DNA from: Burkholderia sp. Leaf177
Lineage (GTDB): Bacteria; Pseudomonadota; Gammaproteobacteria; Burkholderiales; Burkholderiaceae
Length of the DNA: 64,000 nt
Direction of reading: 5' to 3'
NCBI RefSeq assembly: GCF_001424345.1
Contig: NZ_LMPF01000001.1
Span: forward strand, 265,751 to 329,750
The notes under the pieces are model-generated. The model did not search any database, was not told the DNA's origin, and saw only the letters and a list, made by a program, of their open reading frames with translations. The translations under genes were made by a program, and so were the position numbers. Shown here piece after piece: positions 48,286-57,819 of this stretch; within the stretch, counting starts at the first letter, position 1, and every line of letters begins with the position of its first letter.

Positions 48286-49515
48286 TCACCCTTCCAGCGA
48301 TTTTGTCGCCCGCAAACCGGGAAACAGGCGCATCCAGAGCAGCGCGACGACAATCGTCCCCACGCCGCCGATCAACACCGCTGGCACCGCGCCAAACAAG
48401 CCCGCGGTCATGCCCGATTCAAACTCGCCAAGCTGGTTCGATGTCCCGATGAACAACGAATTGATCGCGCCCACGCGACCACGCATATCGTCGGGCGTCT
48501 GCAACTGGACGAGCGAATTGCGCACCACCACGCTGATCACGTCCGATGCACCCAGCGCACCGAGCGCGAGCATCGAAATGACGATGTTGCTCGATAACCC
48601 GAACACGATCGTCGCGACGCCAAACGCAATCACGCCGCCAAAAAGCGCCGTTCCCGCACGCTGCCGCAACGGAAAGTGCGCCAGATATATCGATCCCGCG
48701 AGCGCGCCAACCGCGGGCGCCGCGCGCAACATGCCGAGCGCCCAAGGGCCGGCGTGCAAGACGTCGCGGGCGAACACGGGCAGCAAGGCCGTCGCGCCGC
48801 CCAGCAGCACGGCGAAAAGATCCAGCGACAACGCGCCGAGAATCACTGGTTTGCGTCGAATGAAAGCAATGCCCGAGAACAGCGATTCAAGCGAGACCGG
48901 CGTACGCATGCGCACGGCTTTTTCGATTTTTATCGATGCAAGCAGCAGCGCCGCCCCCACAAACGCCACGCTCACCGCCCCATAAACCACGAGCGCGCCG
49001 AGTCCGTAGAGCAAACCGCCCATTGCGGGCCCGAGAATCTGCGCGGTCTGGTTCGCGGACGTGGACCACGCCGTTGCATATTGCAACTGCGCGCGCGGGA
49101 TCAGGTTGGGCAGCAACGCGGACATGGACGGAGATTCGAATGCCCGCGCCGATCCGGCAACGGCCGCGATCACATAGATCAACTCCTGGCTCGTCACGCC
49201 ACGCCATGTCGCAATACACAAGGTCAACGCCGCCACGCCCTCGATTGCCTGGCACACGAACGCGATCGTGCGCCGGTCGTATCTGTCGGCAACATGGCCG
49301 ACGACGAGCGTGAGCATGAACATCGGCAGGAACTGGGCGAGGCCGACGAGCCCGAGTGCGAATGCACTATGCGTGATCGAATAAATCTGCCAGCCGATGG
49401 CAACCGACATCATCTGGAACGCCACCGATGACATGACCCGAGCGCTCCAGAAGAGCGCAAACGGCCGGTGACGCATCACCGAGCCGGGTGGTACAGCAGG
49501 AGATGAGGCGCTCAA
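48286..49515 (-). CDS. MFS exporter (EntS-like, DHA3 group)
   Basis: The 409-residue protein has twelve predicted helices. FALFWSARVMSSVAFQMMSVAIGWQIY, GHVADRYDRR and the later DDMRGRVGAINSLFIG are typical of the EntS/DHA3 exporters. The substrate is unknown. A TTG directly after the hemW stop (49515) has AAGGA ten bases upstream; an alternative ATG at 49476 follows 13 codons later and starts MRHRPFALFWSARV. Either way it is coupled or nearly coupled to hemW. Confidence 0.87.
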   Translation of the reverse strand: MSASSPAVPPGSVMRHRPFALFWSARVMSSVAFQMMSVAIGWQIYSITHSAFALGLVGLAQFLPMFMLTLVVGHVADRYDRRTIAFVCQAIEGVAALTLCIATWRGVTSQELIYVIAAVAGSARAFESPSMSALLPNLIPRAQLQYATAWSTSANQTAQILGPAMGGLLYGLGALVVYGAVSVAFVGAALLLASIKIEKAVRMRTPVSLESLFSGIAFIRRKPVILGALSLDLFAVLLGGATALLPVFARDVLHAGPWALGMLRAAPAVGALAGSIYLAHFPLRQRAGTALFGGVIAFGVATIVFGLSSNIVISMLALGALGASDVISVVVRNSLVQLQTPDDMRGRVGAINSLFIGTSNQLGEFESGMTAGLFGAVPAVLIGGVGTIVVALLWMRLFPGLRATKSLEG

Positions 49516-50754
49516 TTAACGGTTGTCCTTGGGCGTTTTCGAGTCAGGGTTCTTGAGGAACAGCGCCTGGAGATCGTTGAGAAAATCCTGGCCGCGTTGC
49601 GTTGGCGCGATGGTTTCGATATCGCGCGTAATCAGGCCGCGCTTCTCTGCTTCTTTTAGCGCCGGTTCGATTGCGGACATCGCGAGGCCGGTTCGTTCGT
49701 TGAACGAATGCACCGGAAATCCTTCCACGAGCCTCAACGTGTTGAGCATGAATTCAAACGGCAGATCGCGCGGACCGACTTCGTTCTCTTCCTGCACGGC
49801 CGCGCCGCCGAGCGCTTCGTCCATGTACGTGGCGGGATGTTTGTATCGGACCTGACGGACGATTTTCTGCGGAAACGACAGCTTCGTGTGAGCGCCTGCG
49901 CCGATGCCGAGATAGTCGCCGAAGCGCCAGTAATTCAGGTTGTGCCGGCTCTTGCGATTCGGCTTCGCGTACGCCGACACTTCATAACGCTCGTATCCCG
50001 CCGACGCCGTGCGCTCGTGGATCCAGTCCTGCATGTCGGCGGATTCGTCGTCATCGGGAACGGGCGGCGGGTACTTCGCGAACATCGTGTTCGGTTCGAG
50101 CGTCAGGTGATACAGCGACAAATGCGGCGGCGCGAAACTGATCGCTGTTTCTATGTCGGCGCGGCATTCGTCGAGCGTCTGTTTCGGCAGCGCGAACATC
50201 AGGTCGAGGTTGAAGTTATCGAAGTTCCTGGCGGCAATTTCCACGGCTTGACGCGCTTGCGTGGCGTCGTGAATCCGGCCGAGCGCTTTCAAGTGCGTTT
50301 CGTTGAAGCTCTGGATTCCTATCGATAAACGATTCACGCCGCTCGCCCGGAACTGCGCGAACTTTGCGGCTTCGAACGTGCCGGGATTCGCTTCGAGCGT
50401 GATTTCGGCGTCGGCGTCGAGAGGCAGCAGCGCGCGGGCATCGGAGAGAAGACGGTCCAATCCTTTCGCCGACAACAAGCTGGGCGTGCCTCCGCCAATG
50501 AAGATGGAATGCACCTGACGGCCCCAGACCATTGGCAATGCTTGCTCGAGGTCGGCGCGCAATGCATCGAGATAACGGTCTTCCGGGAACGTCTGGCCCT
50601 TCCACTCGTGTGAATTGAAATCGCAATACGGACACTTCCTAACGCACCACGGGAAATGTACATAGAGCGACAACGGCGGCAACGAAGTCAGCCGGATACT
50701 GCCCGGCGACGTGAACGCCTTCACCACGTTGATGGCCTGCGGACCCGTGCTCAC
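49516..50754 (-). CDS. hemW: HemW-like radical SAM haem chaperone
   Basis: HemW binds haem and donates it to respiratory enzymes; it is related to the coproporphyrinogen dehydrogenase HemN but distinct from it. The radical-SAM cysteines are Cys37, Cys41 and Cys44 (CVRKCPYC), followed by IGGGTPS and the HemW landmark HNLNYWRFGDYLGIGAGAH. The GTG start overlaps the rdgB stop by four bases (GTGA), so translation is coupled. The 412-residue length is normal. Confidence 0.94.
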   Translation of the reverse strand: MSTGPQAINVVKAFTSPGSIRLTSLPPLSLYVHFPWCVRKCPYCDFNSHEWKGQTFPEDRYLDALRADLEQALPMVWGRQVHSIFIGGGTPSLLSAKGLDRLLSDARALLPLDADAEITLEANPGTFEAAKFAQFRASGVNRLSIGIQSFNETHLKALGRIHDATQARQAVEIAARNFDNFNLDLMFALPKQTLDECRADIETAISFAPPHLSLYHLTLEPNTMFAKYPPPVPDDDESADMQDWIHERTASAGYERYEVSAYAKPNRKSRHNLNYWRFGDYLGIGAGAHTKLSFPQKIVRQVRYKHPATYMDEALGGAAVQEENEVGPRDLPFEFMLNTLRLVEGFPVHSFNERTGLAMSAIEPALKEAEKRGLITRDIETIAPTQRGQDFLNDLQALFLKNPDSKTPKDNR

Positions 50755-51368
50755 GATACGTCCTTCAGCCGTTCCAGCAGTTGACGCAGCGCGATCGCAC
50801 GATGGCTGCTGGCGTTTTTAACGGCGGGATCGAGTTCGCCGGCAGTTTTTCCAAGCGATGGCACGAAGAAATGCGCGTCGTAGCCAAAGCCGTTTTCGCC
50901 GCGCGGTGCATCGACCACTTCGCCATGCCAGCGGCCTTCCGCAATCAGCGGCTCGGGATCGTCGGCATGACGAACGAGCACGAGCACGGAGAAGAAATAC
51001 GCGCGGCGATCGGCTTCGTTCGCAAGATCCGCGACGAGCCGCGCGTTATTCGCGGCATCGCTTTTTTCGCCGCCGTTCTGCAATTGCGCGTAGCGGGCGG
51101 AATAGACGCCGGGCGCGCCGCGCAATGCGTGCACGCACAGGCCGGAGTCGTCGGCGAGAGCGGGAAGCCCTGTTGCTTTCGATGCATGCCGCGCCTTCGC
51201 CAGCGCGTTCTCGACGAAGGTCACGTGCGGTTCTTCGGCCTCGGAAACACCGAGTTCGCCTTGCGTCACCAGATCGATGCCGGCCGTGCTCAGGAGCGCG
51301 GCGAATTCGCGCAACTTGCCCGCATTATTCGATGCAAGGACGACCCGTTTCAATGCTGTATCAGACAC
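50751..51368 (-). CDS. rdgB: XTP/dITP pyrophosphatase
   Basis: RdgB removes deaminated purine nucleotides (XTP, ITP, dITP) from the pool. [12 protein letters not shown] is the Ham1 start, [25 protein letters not shown] is the substrate pocket, and [10 protein letters not shown] and SHRAIAL are later motifs. The GTG at 51368 overlaps the rph stop by eight bases and has GGAG seven bases upstream. The order rph-rdgB-hemW is usual in proteobacteria. Confidence 0.97.
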   Translation of the reverse strand: MSDTALKRVVLASNNAGKLREFAALLSTAGIDLVTQGELGVSEAEEPHVTFVENALAKARHASKATGLPALADDSGLCVHALRGAPGVYSARYAQLQNGGEKSDAANNARLVADLANEADRRAYFFSVLVLVRHADDPEPLIAEGRWHGEVVDAPRGENGFGYDAHFFVPSLGKTAGELDPAVKNASSHRAIALRQLLERLKDVS

Positions 51369-52122
51369 GGAGCAACTCCAGCGCGACTTTCTGTTTCGCG
51401 ATCAACGTTTCGATCCCGCTTTGAGCCAGATCCATCAACGCGTTCATTTCGGCGCGCGTGAACGGCACGCCTTCGGCCGTTCCCTGAACCTCGACAAAAC
51501 CGCCGGCGCCCGTCATGACAACGTTCATGTCGGTATCGCATTTGGAATCTTCGTCGTAGTCCAGATCGAGCACGGGCTGGCCGTTGTACACGCCGACGGA
51601 GATGGCCGCGACGAATTCGTTGATCGGCGATTCCGCGATTTTTCCGGTAGCGATCAGCTTGGTAACGGCATCGTGAGCCGCGACGAAAGCGCCCGTGATG
51701 CTGGCCGTGCGCGTGCCGCCATCGGCCTGGATCACATCGCAATCGATATGCAACGTGCGCGCGCCGAGTTTGTTCAGGTCGAACACGGAACGCAGTGCGC
51801 GTCCGATCAGGCGCTGGATTTCCTGCGTGCGTCCGGTCTGCTTGCCGCGCGCGGCTTCGCGATCGTTACGCGTGTTCGTCGCGCGCGGCAGCATGCCGTA
51901 TTCGGCGGTGAGCCAGCCCTGATCGCGGCCGCGCAGGAATTCGGGCACACGCTCGGAGATGCTCGCGGTGCAGATCACTTTGGTATCGCCGAATTCGACA
52001 AGGACGGAACCTTCCGCGTGCTTCGTGTAGTGACGCGTGATGCGCACGTCGCGCAACTGGTTCGCGCGGCGGCCACTCGGGCGTGCAGACGGGGCGGGCG
52101 AGGTCAGCGGGGATTCTGTCAT
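51361..52122 (-). CDS. rph: Ribonuclease PH
   Basis: RNase PH trims tRNA 3' ends by phosphorolysis. [17 protein letters not shown] opens the core, and [19 protein letters not shown] is the catalytic loop region. [21 protein letters not shown] is also diagnostic (shown split). The 253-residue length includes a short Ser/Pro-rich N-terminal extension. The ATG at 52122 is the first in the coding-like part, though no strong Shine-Dalgarno precedes it. Divergent from yicC. Confidence 0.96.
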   Translation of the reverse strand: MTESPLTSPAPSARPSGRRANQLRDVRITRHYTKHAEGSVLVEFGDTKVICTASISERVPEFLRGRDQGWLTAEYGMLPRATNTRNDREAARGKQTGRTQEIQRLIGRALRSVFDLNKLGARTLHIDCDVIQADGGTRTASITGAFVAAHDAVTKLIATGKIAESPINEFVAAISVGVYNGQPVLDLDYDEDSKCDTDMNVVMTGAGGFVEVQGTAEGVPFTRAEMNALMDLAQSGIETLIAKQKVALELLRV

Positions 52123-52395
52123 GGAGGCGATCTGGTGATATAGCGGTGAAGGAGGGCCGTCGCTGAGCAATAAAAGCGTGAGAACGCCGGGCCGGAACAC
52201 AAATTTTATCCGCAATCGGGATGAGCGTCCGGTTGGCCGTGCGCGTGCGGCATGCGTTCCACGGCCTTTCCTGGGGGCATATCGGCAAAAATGGGATAAT
52301 GCCAGCTTCCCCGCCCGGCCAACATTGCATGCCATTCGCGCAGCTTCACGCCGGGCGTACGAAGTGAACATCGATCTTCAAAAACGGACGCGACA

Positions 52396-53331
52396 ATGAT
52401 CTACAGCATGACAGGCTATGCGAGCGCCACGCGCGAAGTTGCGTCGGACGGCGCGGGCGCAAACGGCTCGGGCGTGGGTGTATCGGTGGAATTGCGCACG
52501 GTGAATTCGCGCTTTCTCGACATGAATTTCCGCATGCCGGAAGACGTTCGCGCGTGCGAACCGCAATTGCGCGAAATGCTGATGAACAAGCTCTCGCGCG
52601 GCAAGGTCGATATCCGCATCAACCTGAATCGCGCCGAGCAAACGACCATTTCCGGCGTGCTCAACCGCGATGCGCTGTCGCAACTCGCCGCGCTGGAGCG
52701 CTCGGTGCTCGACGTTTTCCCCGACTCCGAGCGCATGCGTACGGGCGAAATCCTGCGTTGGCCGGGCATTTTGTCGGAGAGCGGCGTGTCGGCGGAAACC
52801 TTGCGTGACGCGGTGCTGGCGTGCGGCAAGCAGGCGATTGCAGAACTCATCGATGTCCGCGCCCGCGAAGGCGCCGCGCTCAGCGCCGTGTTGATCGCGA
52901 ACGTGACCGAGATGGAAGCGATCGTTGCGCGCATCACGCCGCTCGTGCCGGAACTGATCACGAAGCATCAGCAGAAGATCGTGGAGCGCCTGCAGATTGC
53001 GCTTGGCATTGCGGCGCCGGAAGGCACGACGCAAACCAGCATTCCGCGCGAGGAAATCGCCGAACGGATCCGCCAGGAAGTGACCATGTACGGCATCCGT
53101 ATCGATATCAACGAGGAATTGCAACGCCTCACCGCACATCTGACGGAAACGCGTCACGTGCTGCAAAAGGGCGGAAAAGTGGGCAAGCGGCTCGACTTCA
53201 TGATGCAGGAACTCAATCGCGAAGCAAATACGCTGGGCTCGAAGGCGGCGGCAAAAGAACTCGCAGATGCATCGATGACACTGAAACTGCTCATCGAACA
53301 GATGCGCGAGCAAGTGCAGAATCTGGAGTAA
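52396..53331 (+). CDS. yicC: YicC-family endoribonuclease
   Basis: YicC proteins are conserved endoribonucleases; the E. coli protein has been linked to small-RNA turnover. The N-terminus SMTGYASATRE, NSRFLDMNFRMPED and the C-terminal KRLDFMMQELNREANTLGSK motif (in GKRLDFMMQELNRE and following) are diagnostic. The 311-residue length is slightly above the usual 290 because of a Gly/Ser-rich stretch at about 18-27. Followed closely by gmk (6-base gap), the standard order. Confidence 0.94.
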   Translation: MIYSMTGYASATREVASDGAGANGSGVGVSVELRTVNSRFLDMNFRMPEDVRACEPQLREMLMNKLSRGKVDIRINLNRAEQTTISGVLNRDALSQLAALERSVLDVFPDSERMRTGEILRWPGILSESGVSAETLRDAVLACGKQAIAELIDVRAREGAALSAVLIANVTEMEAIVARITPLVPELITKHQQKIVERLQIALGIAAPEGTTQTSIPREEIAERIRQEVTMYGIRIDINEELQRLTAHLTETRHVLQKGGKVGKRLDFMMQELNREANTLGSKAAAKELADASMTLKLLIEQMREQVQNLE

Positions 53332-53337
53332 GCACAA

Positions 53338-54003
53338 ATGAACGACGCTCAACGCAATACCTACGCCGGCGTTTATCCGGGCAATCTGTTCATGGTCGTG
53401 GCGCCGTCGGGCGCGGGCAAGTCGACGCTGGTCAATGCGCTACTCGCGCAAGATCCGGCCATTCGCCTGTCGGTGTCGTACACCACGCGCGACCCGCGGC
53501 CAGGCGAAGAAAACGGCGTGCAATACCATTTCGCTTCTATCGATGATTTCATGGCGCGTGACAACGCCGGCGAGTTTCTCGAAAGTGCGGAAGTGCACGG
53601 CAATTACTACGCAACGTCGCGCGTATGGATTGAAGAGCAGATGAAAAGCGGCCATGACGTGCTGCTCGAAATCGACTGGCAAGGCGCGCAACAGGTCAAG
53701 AAACGCTTTCGCAACGCGGTGGAAATTTTCATCCTGCCGCCGTCGCTGGATGCGCTTGAAGAGCGTTTGAAAAAGCGCGGTCAGGACTCGCCGAACGTGA
53801 TCGTGCGGCGTTTGCTTGCGGCGGGAAGCGAGATGGCGCACGCGCCGGAAGCGCAATACGTGCTGATCAACGAGAACTTCGATCAGGCGTTGACTGAGCT
53901 GCGCTGTCTCGTTGCCGCGACACGTCTGCGTTTCGGTTCGCAATATGCACGCCATACGAAGTTATTCGTCGAGTTGGGCATACACTCGCCACACGCCGAG
54001 TGA
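53338..54003 (+). CDS. gmk: Guanylate kinase
   Basis: Gmk phosphorylates GMP to GDP. P-loop [12 protein letters not shown], the GMP-binding [20 protein letters not shown] and [10 protein letters not shown], and [16 protein letters not shown] identify it. The 221-residue length is normal. It sits between yicC and rpoZ in the standard order and feeds the GDP/GTP pool used by SpoT two genes on. Confidence 0.98.
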   Translation: MNDAQRNTYAGVYPGNLFMVVAPSGAGKSTLVNALLAQDPAIRLSVSYTTRDPRPGEENGVQYHFASIDDFMARDNAGEFLESAEVHGNYYATSRVWIEEQMKSGHDVLLEIDWQGAQQVKKRFRNAVEIFILPPSLDALEERLKKRGQDSPNVIVRRLLAAGSEMAHAPEAQYVLINENFDQALTELRCLVAATRLRFGSQYARHTKLFVELGIHSPHAE

Positions 54004-54059
54004 GCGGGCTTTCCGGTCACATAAGGTAGAATGAAGAACATATCGAGAAGGAATCAACC

Positions 54060-54263
54060 ATGGCCCGCATCACTGTCGAAGACTGTCTGAAAATGATCCC
54101 CAATCGCTTCGAGCTCGCGCTCGCAGCAACGTACCGCGCGCGCCAGCTCGCTCAAGGCCACACGCCGAAGATCGAAAGCCGCGACAAACCGACCGTTGTA
54201 GCGCTGCGCGAAATCGCGGCGGGTCAGGTCGGCGTGGAAATGCTCAAGAAGGTTCCGGTCTGA
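54060..54263 (+). CDS. rpoZ: RNA polymerase omega subunit
   Basis: The 67-residue product is RpoZ, which helps assemble and stabilise beta-prime and forms part of a ppGpp site in many proteobacteria. [23 protein letters not shown] is shown as [10 protein letters not shown] plus [16 protein letters not shown], both typical; [11 protein letters not shown] and the short C-terminus complete it. AAGGAA precedes the ATG. Between gmk and spoT. Confidence 0.98.
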   Translation: MARITVEDCLKMIPNRFELALAATYRARQLAQGHTPKIESRDKPTVVALREIAAGQVGVEMLKKVPV

Positions 54264-54344
54264 GTTAAAACGCTCGGTTATCGGCCAGGCATTTCGAACC
54301 AACGCGCATCTTTGCTAAAGCGTCAGCTAACCACGGAGGCGACC

Positions 54345-56771
54345 ATGAATCCTGTTCCATCGTCCGTCTCTGTGGATACGCACCACGACGAACCGGGCAG
54401 TGACGCCCAGGTTGAGCTGAACGCAGAAAACCACGCGCATGATCACGAGCACGACGGCGACTCTCCGTCGGCTGCACGCAAGTACATCGACGCGGTCCTC
54501 GAACAATCGTTTCGCCATTTGTTCGGGCCGACCGCCACTCCGGAAAAACCGCGCCGTCACGACGTCGTTTCCATTGCGAAACTGACAACCGAACTGGCCG
54601 CGTATCTTTCGCCGGAAGAAATCAAGCAAGTCAAACAGGCTTTCCATTTCAGCGATGAAGCCCATCTCGGGCAGTATCGTCAAAGTGGCGAGCCTTACAT
54701 CACTCATCCGGTTGCGGTCGCGGAAATCTGCGCAAGCTGGAAACTCGACGATCAATCCATCATGGCGGCGTTGCTCCACGACGTGATCGAAGATCAGGGC
54801 GTGACAAAAACCGAGATCGCGGAACGGTTCGGGCCGAAGGTTGCGGAACTCGTCGATGGCTTGTCGAAGCTCGACAAAATGGAGTTCCGCAATCGCGAGG
54901 AAGCGCAGGCGGAAAACTTCCGCAAGATGCTGCTCGCCATGGCGCGCGACGTACGCGTGATTCTCGTGAAGCTCGCCGACCGGTTGCACAACATGCGTAC
55001 GCTCGGCGCCGTTCCGCCGGAAAAGCGTCGTCGTGTGGCGCGCGAAACCATCGACATTTATGCGCCCATCGCGCATCGGCTCGGGCTGAACAACACGTAT
55101 CGCGAATTGCAGGATCTGAGTTTTGCGAATTTCAATCCGCATCGATACGCCACGCTCGAGCGCGCCGTAAAGGCCGCTCGCGGCAATCGGCGGGAAGTGG
55201 TCGGCAAGATCATGGAGTCGGTGCAGCGCACAATTGCGGACGCGAAGATCAAGGCCGACGTCACGGGCCGCGAGAAAACCATCTTCAGCATCTACAAGAA
55301 GATGCGCGACAAGCAGTTGTCGTTTTCGCAAGTGCTCGACGTGTACGGATTCCGCGTCGTGCTGGACACCGCGCTGGAATGCTATACGTGCATTGGTGCG
55401 TTGCACGCGCTCTACAAGCCGGTTCCGGGCAAGTTCAAGGATTACATCGCGATCCCGAAAGTGAACGGCTATCAGTCGTTGCACACCACGCTCGTGGGTC
55501 CGTTTGGCGCGCCGATCGAATTCCAGATCCGCACGCGCAAGATGCACGAAATCGCCGAAGCGGGCGTCGCCGCGCATTGGCTGTACAAGAACGGCGGCGC
55601 GGATCTCAACGATGTGCAAAAGCGTGCGCATCAATGGCTCAAGTCGTTGCTCGACATCCAGAGCGAAGCAGGCGATTCCAGCGAGTTCCTCGAACACGTC
55701 AAGATCGATCTGTTTCCGGACGCGGTGTACGTGTTCACGCCCAAGTCGAAAATCATGCCGCTGCCGCGCGGCGCCACGGCACTCGACTTCGCGTATTCCA
55801 TTCACAGCGATCTCGGCAATCAATGCGTCGCGGTGAAGATCAACAACGAATTGCTGCCGCTGCGCACGGAGTTGAAGAGCGGCGATATCGTGGAAGTGAT
55901 AACGGCGCCGTATTCGAAGCCGAATCCCGCGTGGCTCGGATTCGTGCGCACTGGCAAGGCACGTTCGGCGATTCGCCATTATCTGAAGACAATGCGCCTG
56001 AACGAATCGGTGCAACTGGGCGAACGGCTTGTCGATCAATCGCTCAAGGGCTACGGTCTTGCGCTTTCCGAGGTCACGCCGGAAGTCTGGGAAAAGCTCG
56101 TTCAGTGGACCGGCAACAAGAGCCGCCAGGAAATCTTCGCGGATATTGGCCTTGGCCGGCGCGTGGCCGCGGTGATGGCGAAGCGCATCGAAGTGTTGAT
56201 GAACGGACGCGACGACGACGATTCCCCGCGCGAAAGCTTCACCACGAACACCGCGCCGCCGGTTGTGATCACCGGCACGGAAGGCATGTCGGTGCAATTG
56301 TCGGCTTGCTGCCGCCCGATTCCCGGCGACGACATCATGGGGTATATCGGCATTGGGCTGGGCATGGCGATTCACACCACCGAATGCCGCGTCGCGCAGC
56401 GTATTCACAGACGTGACCCCGGCCGATGGATCGACGTTGCCTGGGCGCCGCAGCCGGGCCGTCTCTTCGACGTGGCCATCAAGGTGCTGGTGAGCACGTC
56501 GAAGGGCGTATTCGCCCGGGTGGCGGCCGACATCACATCCGCCGATGCCAACATTGTCCACATTGCCATGGACGAGGACGTGACGCAGGAATCCACCGTA
56601 TTGCGCTTTGTGATCCAGGTCAGTGACCGTGTGCATCTGGCAAACGTGATGCGGCGTGTCCGGACCAATCCGGACGTGATGCGCATTGCGCGTGAGCGGC
56701 CGAGTGACGAGCCGCATCATCGCAATAACGAAGGCGGCATGCGGATCGATCGCGAACGCGGCGACTACTGA
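54345..56771 (+). CDS. spoT: Bifunctional (p)ppGpp synthetase/hydrolase
   Basis: This RelA/SpoT protein makes and degrades (p)ppGpp. The HD hydrolase domain is intact (THPVAVAEI, ALLHDVIEDQ and KLADRLHNMRTL), the synthetase domain follows (DVYGFRVVLD, PKVNGYQSLHTTLVGPFG), then TGS (FTPKSKIMPLPRGATALDFA), the CC/conserved-cysteine and ACT domains. The 808-residue length includes an acidic/His-rich N-terminal stretch (about 10-40). ATG with GGAGG five bases upstream. Placement after gmk-rpoZ marks it as spoT rather than relA. Confidence 0.97.
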   Translation: MNPVPSSVSVDTHHDEPGSDAQVELNAENHAHDHEHDGDSPSAARKYIDAVLEQSFRHLFGPTATPEKPRRHDVVSIAKLTTELAAYLSPEEIKQVKQAFHFSDEAHLGQYRQSGEPYITHPVAVAEICASWKLDDQSIMAALLHDVIEDQGVTKTEIAERFGPKVAELVDGLSKLDKMEFRNREEAQAENFRKMLLAMARDVRVILVKLADRLHNMRTLGAVPPEKRRRVARETIDIYAPIAHRLGLNNTYRELQDLSFANFNPHRYATLERAVKAARGNRREVVGKIMESVQRTIADAKIKADVTGREKTIFSIYKKMRDKQLSFSQVLDVYGFRVVLDTALECYTCIGALHALYKPVPGKFKDYIAIPKVNGYQSLHTTLVGPFGAPIEFQIRTRKMHEIAEAGVAAHWLYKNGGADLNDVQKRAHQWLKSLLDIQSEAGDSSEFLEHVKIDLFPDAVYVFTPKSKIMPLPRGATALDFAYSIHSDLGNQCVAVKINNELLPLRTELKSGDIVEVITAPYSKPNPAWLGFVRTGKARSAIRHYLKTMRLNESVQLGERLVDQSLKGYGLALSEVTPEVWEKLVQWTGNKSRQEIFADIGLGRRVAAVMAKRIEVLMNGRDDDDSPRESFTTNTAPPVVITGTEGMSVQLSACCRPIPGDDIMGYIGIGLGMAIHTTECRVAQRIHRRDPGRWIDVAWAPQPGRLFDVAIKVLVSTSKGVFARVAADITSADANIVHIAMDEDVTQESTVLRFVIQVSDRVHLANVMRRVRTNPDVMRIARERPSDEPHHRNNEGGMRIDRERGDY

Positions 56772-56880
56772 CGTTCTGGCGCCGACGTTATCGGAGCGGC
56801 CGGCGCGCCACGTTTGAGTCGCTGCCGCTGGAACGCGACCTGCGTGCCCTGTACCCATTCTGCGTACAACGAGGGCACTT

Positions 56881-57372
56881 ATGAAAACATCAGAACTTGA
56901 AGGCGCCGAGCTCGACTATTGGGTCGCGCGAGGGCTGCACGACTTCATCCGCGAGATTCATTTCACCGATGGCGGCCAGACGCTCGCCATTCGCGGCAAC
57001 GATCGCGGACGAGCGTGGGACGGACGGTTTCTGCCGTCATCGTCATGGGAAGCCGCTTCGGTCGTGCTGGAGCGCGCGTGCAGGCTAGAAATGAGCGACC
57101 ACGGACGTGGAGAAGTCGTTTGCACCGCGGTGTTCGGCAAAGCTGGCGCGGAGGTGGAAGGGCGCGGCGCGTCGCTGAGAATTGCGTTGCTTCGCGCATT
57201 CCTGCTGCACGCGTTCGGCGAGACCGTGGACAATGAATATCCGCGCCGCTCGCAAATGCTGCTCGGCGAGCGCGCGGAGCCGTTGGGCGAGCAAAGCGCG
57301 ATTGCATCGGTGGACGATGCCCCGGCGCCCGATGGCAGGATTGGCGACATTGGCTCGACTGCCCGGCAATAA
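56881..57372 (+). CDS. NinX-like (DUF2591) protein
   Basis: The 163-residue product begins MKTSELEGAELDYWVARGL, which matches the start of DUF2591, a family that includes lambdoid-phage NinX proteins; the core continues with WEAASVVLERACRLEM-type text and ALLRAFLLHAFGETVDNE. Function is unknown. The C-terminal 35 residues are low-complexity. No other phage-type gene is near, so it may be a domesticated or chromosomal member. GAGG lies seven bases upstream of the ATG. It converges on two tRNA-Arg genes. Confidence 0.7.
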   Translation: MKTSELEGAELDYWVARGLHDFIREIHFTDGGQTLAIRGNDRGRAWDGRFLPSSSWEAASVVLERACRLEMSDHGRGEVVCTAVFGKAGAEVEGRGASLRIALLRAFLLHAFGETVDNEYPRRSQMLLGERAEPLGEQSAIASVDDAPAPDGRIGDIGSTARQ

Positions 57373-57401
57373 GGCTAGGCGCGAAAAACTGCTGCACAAA
57401 C

Positions 57402-57430
57402 AAAAAGGGCCTTCCGTGAGGAAGGCCCTT
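57402..57430 (-). terminator. Intrinsic terminator of the tRNA-Arg pair
   Basis: A perfect 11-bp stem (57405-57415 with 57420-57430) and four-base loop, followed on the minus strand by TTTTTG. It lies eight bases beyond the tRNA-Arg 3' end. Confidence 0.88.
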
Positions 57431-57437
57431 CTCAAAT

Positions 57438-57514
57438 TGGTGCGGCTGGCAGGATTCGAACCCACGACCCCTTGGTTCGTAGCCAAGTACTCTATCCATC
57501 TGAGCTACAGCCGC
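57438..57514 (-). tRNA. tRNA-Arg(ACG), copy 1
   Basis: A 77-base tRNA with encoded CCA, acceptor GCGGCTG/CAGCCGC, anticodon loop CTACGAA giving ACG (read as ICG) and T-loop TTCGAAT. Identical to the copy upstream at 57604-57680. Confidence 0.98.
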
Positions 57515-57603
57515 ATGTGCAACAGGGTAATACAAAAACGGACAACGACAAACTAATACGTGAAACGCCTGCAGTGTTCGGCCAACAAAGCGCTTTGAAA
57601 AAG

Positions 57604-57680
57604 TGGTGCGGCTGGCAGGATTCGAACCCACGACCCCTTGGTTCGTAGCCAAGTACTCTATCCATCTGAGCTACAGCCGC
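57604..57680 (-). tRNA. tRNA-Arg(ACG), copy 2
   Basis: Identical in all 77 bases to the downstream copy, separated by 89 bases of unrelated spacer; both read on the minus strand and share one terminator at 57402-57430, so they are probably cotranscribed. Confidence 0.98.
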
Positions 57681-57819
57681 ACGCGAGACCAAGAGTATAG
57701 CCAAGCTCTCCCAAAAAAGGAAGAGTCATGGCGCGATTTCTGTAATGCCGATCTCCTTCGTGTTACCTTGCTTGGGAGCGTTCTCGCTTTTCTACACGTC
57801 ATTTTGAGCGGTTTGCACC

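Noticed and set aside
54327-56858. A very long (843-codon) minus-strand open frame opposite spoT
   Set aside because: Composition is that of an antisense shadow (Arg/His/Ala-rich, no domain), spoT on the other strand is certain, and high-GC genes commonly give long antisense frames.
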